The position numbers were made by a program, and so were the translations under genes. From Halovulum sp039190275 (GTDB lineage Bacteria; Pseudomonadota; Alphaproteobacteria; Rhodobacterales; Rhodobacteraceae): 26,530 bases of DNA. The notes beneath the pieces were generated by a model. It was not told where the DNA came from and did not search any database. It saw only the letters and a program-made list of their open reading frames with translations. The DNA lies in NCBI GenBank assembly GCA_039190275.1, contig JBCCYF010000055.1, positions 1-26,530 on the forward strand. Reading direction: 5' to 3'. Below, piece by piece: positions 8,263-16,394 of this stretch (position 1 is the stretch's first letter; each line of letters begins with the position of its first letter).

Positions 8263-9069
8263 TTACGAGCCAGATCCGCGGGATTGCGCGTGTGCCCGCT
8301 CGGCGGCCAGTTTGCGCTGATAGCCGGACTGTACAATTTCGACGATGAAGAGCACCGCCACCGAGAAGTAGAAGGTCGATTTCGCCATTGGTTCAACGGC
8401 ATAGCCAAAAAGCTTCAAATGCGCTTCGTGGCCGCCCTCACCCAGCAAAACGATGCCAACAATCAACAGGATGAACAGGCCAAGCACCTCGTACATCCGG
8501 TTCTTCTCGATAAAGGTCGATACGCCGTCCGCCAGCAGAAGCATTGCCAGCCCTGACGCGATAATGGCGATGGCCAGGACCGGGAATACATCTGTAATTG
8601 CCAGTGCTGAAAGAATGGAGTCGAAGCTGAAGATCAGGTTCATGAACACGATCAAAGTGATCACCTGCGCAGACGACTTCTGCTTCTTTGCGCCGCCCAC
8701 CGGATCCTCTAGGTGTTCAATCGAGAGCAGGTGATTAATCTCCTTCACCGCTGTGTACATGATAAAGGCGCCGCCAAACAAAAACACGCAAACCGCAAAG
8801 TTGAAGTCACCGGTGATGATGCCGGGGATGTCGATCGAGAAGAACGGGGCTTCTAGTGCGCTGATCAACTGGATCATCGCGAACAGCAGGACGATGCGAA
8901 GGGCGATTGCGATCAGAATGCCCAACCGTCTTACCCGCGCCTGGTCCGCGACCGGCGCGCGCTGGCTTTCGATCGAAATGTACAGCAGGTTGTCAAACCC
9001 CAGAACGGCCTGAAGAAAAAACAGGACGGCAAGGTTGCCAAGATTGGCAAAAGTGAGGAGGTCGGCCAT
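8263..9069 (-). CDS. terC: TerC-family integral membrane protein
   Basis: 268 aa with about seven transmembrane helices. Start at 9069 (MADLLTF) gives standard TerC length; the longer reading from 9174 would add 35 non-family residues. Key acidic residues inside membrane helices are present: GFDNLLY (Asp26) and FSFDSILSA, the two hallmark motifs of the TerC/Alx superfamily. Several members of this superfamily export manganese or support metal loading of secreted enzymes. An IEHLEDP segment follows helix 3 or 4. The upstream flank towards the divergent cold-shock gene should carry its promoter. It lies 60 bp before the micro-ORF and the xpaC-telA pair on the same strand, so it is the probable first gene of the block. 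Symbol given by family. Confidence 0.92.
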   Translation of the reverse strand: MADLLTFANLGNLAVLFFLQAVLGFDNLLYISIESQRAPVADQARVRRLGILIAIALRIVLLFAMIQLISALEAPFFSIDIPGIITGDFNFAVCVFLFGGAFIMYTAVKEINHLLSIEHLEDPVGGAKKQKSSAQVITLIVFMNLIFSFDSILSALAITDVFPVLAIAIIASGLAMLLLADGVSTFIEKNRMYEVLGLFILLIVGIVLLGEGGHEAHLKLFGYAVEPMAKSTFYFSVAVLFIVEIVQSGYQRKLAAERAHAQSRGSGS

Positions 9070-9332
9070 TTTTTGGGATCCTTTGGGGATTCTGGGTACG
9101 AATTTCAAGTCATAACAACCAAACAATGTGCCAAACAAGATTAACGAGCGTGTGATGATTGCGGGGCGGCACATTGAGTGAAGCTGCCGATTCGGGTAGT
9201 ATCCTTTTGCGGTGCGGCGCAGTGTACCGGGTTTGGATTTGGCCGTTGGCCAGCGTTTAGATTGAGCTCCACCGGCTTGTTAAAGGACCGGCATAGATGG
9301 CCGGTAGGCAAAATATGATTGGACTCCGAAAA

Positions 9333-9536
9333 ATGGCTAAAGGCACTGTGAAGTGGTTCAATACCGAGAAGGGCTATGGCTTCATTCAACCCGAAGGCGG
9401 CGGCAAAGATGTATTCGTGCACATCACTGCGGTTCAGGCCGCGGGCCTGACGACGTTGAGCGACAACCAGCCCATCGAATTTGAAATGCAGGAAGGACGT
9501 GACGGCCGCCAAATTGCGGGCGACCTGAAGGTCTAA
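9333..9536 (+). CDS. Cold-shock domain protein (CspA family)
   Basis: 67 aa, a single cold-shock domain. The RNA-binding motifs are KGYGFI (RNP1) and VFVHI (RNP2), with the usual opening MAKGTVKWFN, which fixes the start at 9333. In-frame ATGs at 9297 and 9315 would add 12 or 6 atypical residues. It binds single-stranded RNA/DNA as a chaperone. It is divergent from terC across a 263-bp gap that must hold both promoters; long 5' leaders are usual for csp genes. No strong Shine-Dalgarno is seen directly before 9333. Confidence 0.95.
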   Translation: MAKGTVKWFNTEKGYGFIQPEGGGKDVFVHITAVQAAGLTTLSDNQPIEFEMQEGRDGRQIAGDLKV

Positions 9537-9555
9537 GAAACCGGGGCTTGCAAGC

Positions 9556-10353
9556 CTAGAACTGTAGTTTCCGGTATTTTTCGGGATCGAACTTGCAAGC
9601 AAACCCGTCGCCATCCGGATCGAGATTAAACCGGTCAGTGTTGGGTCCGCCGTTTGCCAGAAACTGGCGCTGGGCTTCGTCCTCATTTCCGAAACGACGA
9701 CAGACCGATGCGGATTGCAGGCGGTCTCGGAACGCTGGCCGATTGTACGTGCGCGTACCGACCGGATGGGTGGTCTGGCGTGCAAAGGCCACCACATTTG
9801 CGTTCAGATCTTGTTGTGGCACCGGTTCGGGCTGAACAATCTCCAACTGCTGTTGTGCCGCTTCGCGACGTTGCTGCGCGACGGCGCGCTGACGTTCCTG
9901 TACGGCCTGGCTGCTGAGTGCGAGGTTGATGCTCTCGTCATTTGGGTCGATGCCGATGTCGCCATCAAGCGCGCCGGCGGCAGCGGCCGGATCAGCAGGT
10001 GCCGCCGCGCTGGGCGTGGCGGCCAGCGCCGCAGTCACGTCTTGGGCCAGCGCAGCGTTAGGGTCGAGTTGCGGTGTCAGCACGCTGCGTGGCGCGCCGG
10101 GCACCGCTGTTGCGGTCTGCTGCGACCCTGCCAGCGCGGTCCCTGTTTGCTGTTCACGGACTTGCGCGACCGCGCCATCGGGTGACTGTACCACCGTTGC
10201 GGTCGACAACGGCGGCAAGCGTCCGACTGTGGGATCGTCGGGATATCGTGGCAGTGGCGACGGATCGAACGGTCCACGCCCACCGGCCGGGCTGCTGTTG
10301 TCACAGGCCGCAAGGGCCGCCAAAACGGTCACGAGTGTGCAAAACTTTCTCAT
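9556..10353 (-). CDS. Lipoprotein with C-terminal Excalibur calcium-binding motif
   Basis: 265 aa. Start at 10353 (MRKFCTL) gives a lipoprotein signal with lipobox LAALAAC. The middle ~150 residues are low-complexity, rich in Ala, Pro and Gln, including a coiled QERQRAVAQQRREAAQQQLE stretch, typical of a flexible periplasmic spacer. The C-terminus ends in DPDGDGFACKFDPEKYRKL, an Excalibur (extracellular calcium-binding) motif with its DxDxDG loop, preceded by a conserved CRRFGNEDEAQRQFLANGGP block. Function unknown; probably a surface or periplasmic protein. It lies 34 bp downstream of gatA on the same strand and ends 19 bp from the convergent csp stop. Confidence 0.82.
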   Translation of the reverse strand: MRKFCTLVTVLAALAACDNSSPAGGRGPFDPSPLPRYPDDPTVGRLPPLSTATVVQSPDGAVAQVREQQTGTALAGSQQTATAVPGAPRSVLTPQLDPNAALAQDVTAALAATPSAAAPADPAAAAGALDGDIGIDPNDESINLALSSQAVQERQRAVAQQRREAAQQQLEIVQPEPVPQQDLNANVVAFARQTTHPVGTRTYNRPAFRDRLQSASVCRRFGNEDEAQRQFLANGGPNTDRFNLDPDGDGFACKFDPEKYRKLQF

Positions 10354-10387
10354 AGCGTGCCTCGTATCGCCTCTGTCCGGGGTCGTT

Positions 10388-11875
10388 TCACCACCATTTT
10401 GGCGCATGATGCGCGAAACCGGCGGCATTTTCCAGTGCGTAAGCGGTGTTAAGCATCTCGGCCTCGCCCCAGGGCTGCCCGATCAGCTGAAGGCCGAGCG
10501 GCAGGCCGTGATGGTCAAGACCGACCGGCACGGCAACTCCCGGCAGTCCGGCGAGGTTCACTGTTACCGTAAAAACATCGTTGAGGTACATCTTGATCGG
10601 GTCGGCATCGACCAGCTCCCCCAAACCGAATGCGGCCGATGGAGTTGCGGGGGTCAAGATCGCGTCTACCCCGTCTGCGTAAACCTGTTCAAAGTCCCGC
10701 TTGATCAGGGTCCGCACGCGCTGTGCCTTGCGATAATAGGCGTCATAAAAACCGGCCGAGAGCACATAGGTCCCGATCATCACGCGGCGTTTGACTTCCT
10801 CGCCAAAGCCTTCGGCGCGCGTCCGCTCGTACATCTGCGTGACACCGGCACCTTGATGGATCTTGGCGCGGTGGCCGTAGCGAACCCCATCATACCGGGC
10901 AAGGTTCGAGGACGCTTCGGCCGGTGCGATAACGTAATAGGCCGGTAGCGCATATTTGGTGTGCGGCAGGCTGATATCGACCAGTCGCGCGCCCGCATCG
11001 CGGAGCATTTCGGCACCTTCTGTCCACAGCGTCTCGATCTCCTGCGGCATACCGTCAAGGCGGTACTCCCGAGGGATCCCGATGGTTTTGCCTCGAATGT
11101 CACCGGTCAACGCCGCCTCGAAATCCGGAAGCGGGCGATTTGCAGAGGTGCTGTCCTTGGCATCGTGGCCACACATGGCTTGCAGCATAATCGCGGCGTC
11201 GCGAACCGATTTGGTCATCGGCCCGGCCTGATCCAGCGAAGACGCAAAGGCGACGATGCCCCAGCGGGAACAGCGGCCATATGTCGGCTTAACGCCCACG
11301 ATTCCTGTCAAAGCAGCAGGTTGGCGGATCGAACCGCCGGTGTCCGTTCCGATCGCCGCAAGGCATATGTCCGCCGCGACCGAGGCCGCGGACCCGCCGG
11401 ATGAGCCCCCGGGGGTTAGCTCGACATTGTTTCCATCGTTGCGACGCCAGGGATTGACGGCTGGGCCATAGGTCGAGGTTTCGTTGGAAGAGCCCATGGC
11501 GAACTCATCCATGTTCAGTTTGCCCAGCATAACCGCGCCGGCGTCCCAAAGGTTCTGCGTCACGGTGCTTTCATATGGCGGTTTGAAGCCATCAAGTATC
11601 GCCGATGCGGCCTGAGTCTGCACATCGCGGGTTGCGAACAGATCCTTGATCCCCAGCGGAATGCCGCACAAAGCGGGCGCGTCGCCCGTGGCAAGGCGTT
11701 GATCCGCAGCAGCCGCCTGGCTTCGGGCCAGATCGGGGGTATGGGCGACATAGGCGTTGAGCGGGGCCGAGGCTGCCGCCGCCGACAGGCAACTTTCCGT
11801 CAGTTCCTGTGCCGTAAAATCGCCGCGGCGCAACGCATCACGGGCATCGGAAATGGTAAGCGTGTTCAAGGTCAT
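10388..11875 (-). CDS. gatA: Asp-tRNA(Asn)/Glu-tRNA(Gln) amidotransferase subunit A
   Basis: 495 aa, normal length. GatA is the glutaminase/amidase subunit that supplies ammonia for converting Glu-tRNA(Gln) or Asp-tRNA(Asn) to the amide forms. The Ser-cisSer-Lys triad is visible in GIKDLF (Lys), GGSSGGSAAS (cis-Ser) and GTDTGGSIRQPAALTG (nucleophile Ser). The start ATG at 11875 overlaps the gatC stop as TAATG, so the two are translationally coupled in the usual gatCA order. gatB is not in this window. Confidence 0.98.
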   Translation of the reverse strand: MTLNTLTISDARDALRRGDFTAQELTESCLSAAAASAPLNAYVAHTPDLARSQAAAADQRLATGDAPALCGIPLGIKDLFATRDVQTQAASAILDGFKPPYESTVTQNLWDAGAVMLGKLNMDEFAMGSSNETSTYGPAVNPWRRNDGNNVELTPGGSSGGSAASVAADICLAAIGTDTGGSIRQPAALTGIVGVKPTYGRCSRWGIVAFASSLDQAGPMTKSVRDAAIMLQAMCGHDAKDSTSANRPLPDFEAALTGDIRGKTIGIPREYRLDGMPQEIETLWTEGAEMLRDAGARLVDISLPHTKYALPAYYVIAPAEASSNLARYDGVRYGHRAKIHQGAGVTQMYERTRAEGFGEEVKRRVMIGTYVLSAGFYDAYYRKAQRVRTLIKRDFEQVYADGVDAILTPATPSAAFGLGELVDADPIKMYLNDVFTVTVNLAGLPGVAVPVGLDHHGLPLGLQLIGQPWGEAEMLNTAYALENAAGFAHHAPKWW

Positions 11876-12162
11876 TATTCAACCACTTTGGGCACGGCAA
11901 AGAACCCCTCGCGCGCGTCCGGGGCATTGCGCAGGATATCGGTTTGACGGCCGCCGTCCGAGACCTCGTCCAGGCGCTGCGGCAGATCCATCGGCGTCAC
12001 GGACGTCATCGGTTCGACACCGCTCACGTCGACCTCGTTCAACTCATCCATGAAGTCGAGGATACGGCTAAGGTCCTGGGCCAATGGCTCAAGCGCTGCT
12101 TCGTCAACCTCAATGCGGGCCAGGTGGGCGACACGCCGCGCGGTGTCTTTATCAATCGACAT
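11875..12162 (-). CDS. gatC: Asp-tRNA(Asn)/Glu-tRNA(Gln) amidotransferase subunit C
   Basis: 95 aa. Subunit that stabilises the GatA-GatB interface. Family pattern: VAHLARIEVDE near the N-terminus, LSRILDFMDELNEVDVSGVEP in the middle and REGFFAVPKVVE at the end. ATG at 12162 is preferred over the TTG one codon upstream; AGGAC lies 8 bases before. The 3' end overlaps gatA by one base. A divergent promoter region (12163-12324) separates it from the DUF805 gene. Confidence 0.97.
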   Translation of the reverse strand: MSIDKDTARRVAHLARIEVDEAALEPLAQDLSRILDFMDELNEVDVSGVEPMTSVTPMDLPQRLDEVSDGGRQTDILRNAPDAREGFFAVPKVVE

Positions 12163-12324
12163 CAAAAAAGTCCTGAGGCTACTTCGCGCATGGGTTTAGC
12201 GGCGGTCGCGCGGCGCCGCAAGGGCCTGGCACCGCCGGAGAGACGGCGTAGACCTTTGGCGGCTGGACGGGCGCGGTTTAGACACTAATCTCTCACCCCG
12301 GGGGTAACCGAACGAGAGGCGCAT

Positions 12325-12798
12325 ATGGCTGCGATTCTTAGGGCCTGGTTGAGGCCTTTGGGCTTCTGGGGGCAGGCACCCCGCTGGGAGTTCTGGGGCT
12401 TTTTGTTCAGCTACATCGTGTTGTTGGGATATGTGCAAGTCCGCCTGACAGCGGGGACGCTGGAGTTTAAGGGTATTCTGGTCTGGTTGGGTGAGTGGCT
12501 GGTGCCGGATCCCGGGCTGCTGTCGCTACTGCTGTTTGCCGGACTTGCCTGGGGCTTTTGCTGCCTGCTTGCGGTTTCAGTGAGGCGGCTGCGCGATGTG
12601 GGGTCGTCACCCCTTCTGCTGCTTGGCCCGCCGGCATTCATCGGCATGGCGTTGCTGATCACATTCCTGGGCGGGTCCGAGGCTTTCGGTGTATTTTACC
12701 TAACGGCGATCTTTGGGTCATTCCTGATCCTGTTGCTGCAGATGTTACGCCCTGGTGCAGGGGGGCTGACGCGCATTCCACCGGAAATTTTTGACTGA
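12325..12798 (+). CDS. DUF805 membrane protein
   Basis: 157 aa, about four transmembrane helices. The family signature is SVRRLRDVGSSPLLLL after helix 2 and an N-terminal WGQAPRWEFW segment, both typical of DUF805 (YhaH-type) inner-membrane proteins of unknown function. The start at 12325 is preceded by GAGAGGC. It lies 131 bp before the MscS-type channel gene on the same strand. A link to osmotic or envelope physiology is only positional. Confidence 0.88.
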   Translation: MAAILRAWLRPLGFWGQAPRWEFWGFLFSYIVLLGYVQVRLTAGTLEFKGILVWLGEWLVPDPGLLSLLLFAGLAWGFCCLLAVSVRRLRDVGSSPLLLLGPPAFIGMALLITFLGGSEAFGVFYLTAIFGSFLILLLQMLRPGAGGLTRIPPEIFD

Positions 12799-12929
12799 CG
12801 CTGCGCTGCATAGCGCGCACTGGCACAATAAGGCGTGACACCCGGCACGCTTTCGACCGCCCCGGTCTTATCGAGGGTTGGATCAGAAAACCGGTTCCGA
12901 TTCCGGCGGCAGCGCAATAGGGTCTGCGC

Positions 12930-14315
12930 ATGGAAGATGAAGCCACGGATACCGGCACGACGGCCGCCGAAACCAACGGCGAGACAATTGTCGAGCAGGA
13001 AGTGGGCGCGGTTGCGGATTTCGTGACCGAATGGGTGCTGCTGATCAGCACCTGGATCCAGACAAACATCCTGATCCTGGCCTCGGTCTGGCAGATCGCG
13101 GCTCTGGCTGGAACGCTGACCCTTGGGCTGTTGGTCCGGCGCAGCTTCAAGCGGTTTCTTGACCGCTTGAGCAGCGAACGCGCGCTTGGTCCTATCCTTC
13201 AGCGGCTGCTCCGCACGGTGGCCGCAATCTCGCTTCCCGTGTGTTGGGTGGTCGGGCTTTGGATCGCCGGAGGCATTTTTCAGGCAATCGGGTTGCCGAT
13301 CAGCCTGATGCGTCTGGTCAGCAGCCTGTTGGTGGCCTTTGTGGTCATACGTCTGGCCGCGGCCTTTATTCCCAGCGCCTATTGGTCCGGTGTCTTTGCC
13401 TGGGTTGCGTGGAGTGTTGCCGCGTTGAACGCGGTCGGTGTCCTTGATCCGGTGATCGGCTGGATGCAGGTCACAGGTTTCGACATCGGTGGGGTGAACA
13501 TCAATCTTTGGGCGGTGGTCAAGGGTCTGATGCTGACCGCCTTGCTGATCTGGCTGGCCAGCGCCCTGACCGAAGCTGCCGTGCGGCGGTTGGAAGCCAG
13601 TCAAGCGATGACGGCTGCGATGCGTCTGCTGGCCGCCAAGATCCTGCGGATGATACTGATCTTCATCGCGGTGATTATCGGTCTTACATCCGTTGGGGTG
13701 GATCTGACCGTTTTCGCGGTGTTTTCCGGTGCCCTGGGGATCGGGGTGGGACTGGGGTTGCAGCAAACGGCCAGCAACCTGTTCGCCAGTTTTGCATTGC
13801 TGGCCGAGCAATCGGTCGAGCCGGGCGATGTGATAGAAATCGAGACACCGCAGGGTCCGACCTATGGCGTCGTGACCAAGATGACGACGCGCTATGTCTC
13901 GGTCCGTACCCGCGATAACACCGAAACCCTGGTGCCGAACCAGGTCATGATTGCAAACCCGGTGACAAATTGGTCCTTCAGCGACAAAAGCCACCGCCGA
14001 AAGGTGGCTGTCGGGGTCAGTTACGACACAGATCTTGACCAGGCCATCGCGCTTTGTGTCGAGGCCGCGGCAGCGACCGAACGCGTGCTTGCGCATCCGG
14101 AACCGGCCTGCCTGCTAAAGGGGTTCGGCGACAGCTCGGTGGATCTTGAACTGCGGTTCTGGATCAATGACCCCGAAAACGGCGTCGCCAATGTGACCAG
14201 CAAGGTGCTGTTGAACATCTGGCGCCGCTTCCGCGAGCATGACATCGAGATCCCGTTCCCGCAGCGTGACTTGCACCTTAGGTCCACTGTGCCGTTACCG
14301 GTGTCCCAGGGTTAG
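12930..14315 (+). CDS. MscS-family mechanosensitive ion channel
   Basis: 461 aa. An acidic N-terminal tail (~25 residues) is followed by several extra transmembrane helices and then the canonical MscS core: the pore helix with small-residue packing VFSGALGIGVGLGLQQTASN, the beta domain opening EQSVEPGDVIEI, then TYGVVTKMTTRYVSVRTRDNTETLVPN, and the alpha/beta C-terminal cage ending EIPFPQRDLHL. Larger than E. coli MscS (286 aa) because of the extra N-terminal helices, as in many alphaproteobacterial paralogues. Opens under membrane tension to release solutes. The start at 12930 is the first Met of the domain-consistent frame, with no strong Shine-Dalgarno, so it could be slightly off. Confidence 0.95.
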   Translation: MEDEATDTGTTAAETNGETIVEQEVGAVADFVTEWVLLISTWIQTNILILASVWQIAALAGTLTLGLLVRRSFKRFLDRLSSERALGPILQRLLRTVAAISLPVCWVVGLWIAGGIFQAIGLPISLMRLVSSLLVAFVVIRLAAAFIPSAYWSGVFAWVAWSVAALNAVGVLDPVIGWMQVTGFDIGGVNINLWAVVKGLMLTALLIWLASALTEAAVRRLEASQAMTAAMRLLAAKILRMILIFIAVIIGLTSVGVDLTVFAVFSGALGIGVGLGLQQTASNLFASFALLAEQSVEPGDVIEIETPQGPTYGVVTKMTTRYVSVRTRDNTETLVPNQVMIANPVTNWSFSDKSHRRKVAVGVSYDTDLDQAIALCVEAAAATERVLAHPEPACLLKGFGDSSVDLELRFWINDPENGVANVTSKVLLNIWRRFREHDIEIPFPQRDLHLRSTVPLPVSQG

Positions 14316-14538
14316 AGCGCAAGCCATGGCAGGCTGTTCCACGACCTAATTGACGTTGACCTCCACACACCCGGTGGGTTTGCGGGCGGGATCCGGCAAT
14401 TCGGTTCTGCGCCAGGTTGTCATTGACGCATGAGACTGCAGTTTTAGCCGCGTCGCCCTGGCCCCAGCATCACGCGCCGAGCGATGATTGTTCGCAGCGC
14501 TCCCCATTACACACCGCAGCGGTCTGCACGAAAGCGGA
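14316..14538. other. Convergent intergenic gap, no gene seen
   Basis: 223 bases between the MscS gene and an orphan membrane protein gene on the opposite strand. Only short, weak hairpins (for example ACCC/GGGT around 14370) and no T-rich terminator are visible. Confidence 0.5.
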
Positions 14539-14853
14539 TCAGTCGCCTCGCCACCGGCGCGCAATCCAAGCCGCCACAACATAAACCAGCGCGGATAAAA
14601 CCAGCGAAGTGAGGTATATCGCCGGTACAATAAACAAGCCTATGCCCTCCATCCCGGTGGGGTTAGGGTATCTTCCGGTTTCGAGTAAATCATATAAGGT
14701 GGTCATCCAAATGATCATAACAGCAAACAGGCAAAAATACGCAACGGCCAACAAACGCGCCTTCCTATATGCTCCAAGCAGGATGGCCAGCACTGGAAGC
14801 CCAAATACAAGAATGATGAAAGTATACTGGCTCAGCGACAAGATTTCGAGCAT
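14539..14853 (-). CDS. Small hypothetical membrane protein, about three helices
   Basis: 104 aa from ATG 14853 (MLEILSLSQYTFII); an alternative ATG at 14898 adds 15 polar residues. Hydrophobic segments at roughly residues 7-28, 33-52 and 75-98 separated by a short loop (YDLLETGRYPNPTGMEG) indicate three transmembrane helices and a basic C-terminal end (ARRWRGD). I recognise no family. The upstream sequence is somewhat richer in A/T than the neighbours and no strong ribosome binding site is seen, so this may be a laterally acquired or strain-variable gene. It stands alone, facing away from the SCO operon. Confidence 0.6.
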   Translation of the reverse strand: MLEILSLSQYTFIILVFGLPVLAILLGAYRKARLLAVAYFCLFAVMIIWMTTLYDLLETGRYPNPTGMEGIGLFIVPAIYLTSLVLSALVYVVAAWIARRWRGD

Positions 14854-15362
14854 GAGCGGGCTTCTACAAGCATAATTCGGATAGGTCCAGTTCCGCATCT
14901 CTGTTGAAACAATTCAGAAGGCAAAGCCGATGCGTCTCTAGCCGCGGGAGTTACAACAGTTCCTGGCAGGATTTCCAACAGCAGGCGTTTGGGCAGGCGC
15001 TCCACATGGCCGGAAAGTCCGCTCAGCGAGCCTCCCGGTTTCGGTTACCAGATGGATGATTTCTGTATGGCTATCGGGTAGCACTGCAAGGATGTAAGCA
15101 GACCCCGGTCGCTTACACCAAAGTTGCGCGTTTTGCTGCGATGCATCCTCCGCGCGTTGGGCGACGGTCTGCACAGATCTGCGGTTTTTTGCATGGCAGC
15201 CACAAGTTTGAAGGCCACGCAACGCCCCATACCGCCGCGTCCGTGACCCCAAGGTCAGACACCTGTCACAACCCGGGCGAGAGGTCAGTTCCGCTAAATG
15301 TGATTGGAACGCTGGGTTAAAGCCGGGTTACGCTTGGCTGACAATGCAAACAGGGGGCACAT
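14854..15362. other. Long gap without a convincing gene
   Basis: 509 bases. A minus-strand open frame at 14938-15252 has biased, Cys/Arg-rich composition and no recognisable domain, so I do not call it. The right end must carry the promoter for the 15363 operon. A faint resemblance to a broken transposition ATPase around 15067-15170 is discussed under rejected items. Confidence 0.5.
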
Positions 15363-15815
15363 ATGAAACTGCGATACATCTTACCGGCCATACTGACCAT
15401 TGGAGCATCGGGCGCGTTTGCCGCCGAGGGAGAGCGGGTCACGGTAAGCGGCGAAGCCATCGACACATGGTGCTACTTCTCGGGCGTTATGGGTGGACCT
15501 GACGCGGTGGTCGGTTCGGCCCACCATACATGCGCCCTGTGGTGTTCGGCCGGGGGTATCCCTGTTGGGCTGTTGACCGAAGAGGGCGACGTTTACATGG
15601 TTCTCAAGATCAACGACGACGATGGCTCGAACGGTGGCGATACCCAGCTGTCGATCGCCAGCCACCAGATTACTGCCGACGGTATGCTCTACGAGCGTGA
15701 CGGGATCAACTACCTGGTGGTGTCCGAGGTGGTGGCCGACGACGATATCGTCCTGAGGAGCCATGAGGAATTTGGTGTCATCCCGGGGTTTGCGATCCCT
15801 GACCCGGCTAAGTGA
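15363..15815 (+). CDS. Exported Cys/His-motif protein, putative metal-binding
   Basis: 150 aa. Signal peptide MKLRYILPAILTIGASGAFA, cleaved before AEGERV. The mature protein shows VSGEAIDTWCYFSG...HHTCALWCSAGGIPVGLLTEEGDVYMV, then a beta-rich region with VVSEVV. The pattern GEaiDxxCY...HxxCAxxCxxxGxPVGLLT..G.vY matches a family I know only as conserved exported hypotheticals, probably an OB-like beta barrel. Two Cys and two His near each other suggest metal or disulfide chemistry. GGGGG precedes the ATG. It is the first gene of a three-gene run ending in a SCO protein, so a role in copper or respiratory assembly is a reasonable inference. Confidence 0.78.
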   Translation: MKLRYILPAILTIGASGAFAAEGERVTVSGEAIDTWCYFSGVMGGPDAVVGSAHHTCALWCSAGGIPVGLLTEEGDVYMVLKINDDDGSNGGDTQLSIASHQITADGMLYERDGINYLVVSEVVADDDIVLRSHEEFGVIPGFAIPDPAK

Positions 15816-15827
15816 GGAGATACTGAA

Positions 15828-16394
15828 ATGAAAAAACTGACATGTGTTCTGGCGCTTCTGGCCGCGCCCGTGACGGCGCAGGATTTCAGCGCCGAGTCCA
15901 CCGCCAAAGAGTGGGGTCTCTACGGGGAGAGCAAGGCATTTTTCGCGGCTACGGTGGTTGATCCTTTATGCGAGTTGACGGGCGACTGCCCGGACAATTG
16001 CGGCGATGGGCGGCGTCAGCTGGCGCTCTTGCGGACCGCTGATAATGTGATGGTCTTCCCGCTGAAAAACTCGCAACCCGCCTTTACCGGTGCAGCAAAT
16101 GAGATGCTGCCGTTCTGCGGGCAGGCGGTGGACGTCGATGGGCTTCTGATGACCAACGAGGAGTTGGGCGCGCAAAACATCTATCTGATCCAGATGATCC
16201 GCGCCGAAGGGACCGAAGAATGGACAAAGGCCAACAAATGGACCAAGGATTGGGCCGCCGCGCATCCCGAAGCCGCTGGCAAGGGGCCATGGTTCCGGCG
16301 CGATCCGCGTGTGAAAGCCGAGATCGAGCGGGAGGGCTGGCTGGGCCTTGGTGCCGAGATCGATGCAGCGTTCCTTGAGGAGTGGTTCGAATGA
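15828..16394 (+). CDS. Exported hypothetical protein in SCO operon
   Basis: 188 aa. Signal peptide MKKLTCVLALLAAPVTAQ-DFS. The mature part has paired cysteines (DPLCELTGDCPDNCGDGRRQL and LPFCGQAVDVDG), a beta-rich core and a Trp/charge-rich C-terminal half (EEWTKANKWTKDWAAAHPEA, RRDPRVKAEIEREGWLGLG). GAGGAGA lies well placed before the ATG. It is 12 bp after the first gene and overlaps the SCO gene by four bases (ATGA). No family name is known to me. The CELTGDCPDNCGDGRRQLAL...CGQAVDVDGL layout resembles a soluble envelope protein with a structural disulfide or metal site. Confidence 0.78.
   Translation: MKKLTCVLALLAAPVTAQDFSAESTAKEWGLYGESKAFFAATVVDPLCELTGDCPDNCGDGRRQLALLRTADNVMVFPLKNSQPAFTGAANEMLPFCGQAVDVDGLLMTNEELGAQNIYLIQMIRAEGTEEWTKANKWTKDWAAAHPEAAGKGPWFRRDPRVKAEIEREGWLGLGAEIDAAFLEEWFE

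Noticed and set aside
12696..14096. 466-codon minus-strand open frame opposite the MscS gene.
   Set aside because: Gln/His/Asp-rich translation typical of antisense to a membrane protein; no domain.
15067..15170. Possible remnant of an IS21-type IstB ATPase on the plus strand (VALQGCKQTPVAYTKVARF, then LRALGDG in another frame).
   Set aside because: Only two short resemblances in different frames, no Walker motifs and no IS ends; chance cannot be excluded without a search (tBLASTx of 14938-15300 against IS databases would decide).
14938..15252. 104-codon minus-strand open frame.
   Set aside because: Cys/Arg-rich, no domain, no ribosome binding site and overlapping frames in other phases; looks like a GC-driven chance frame.
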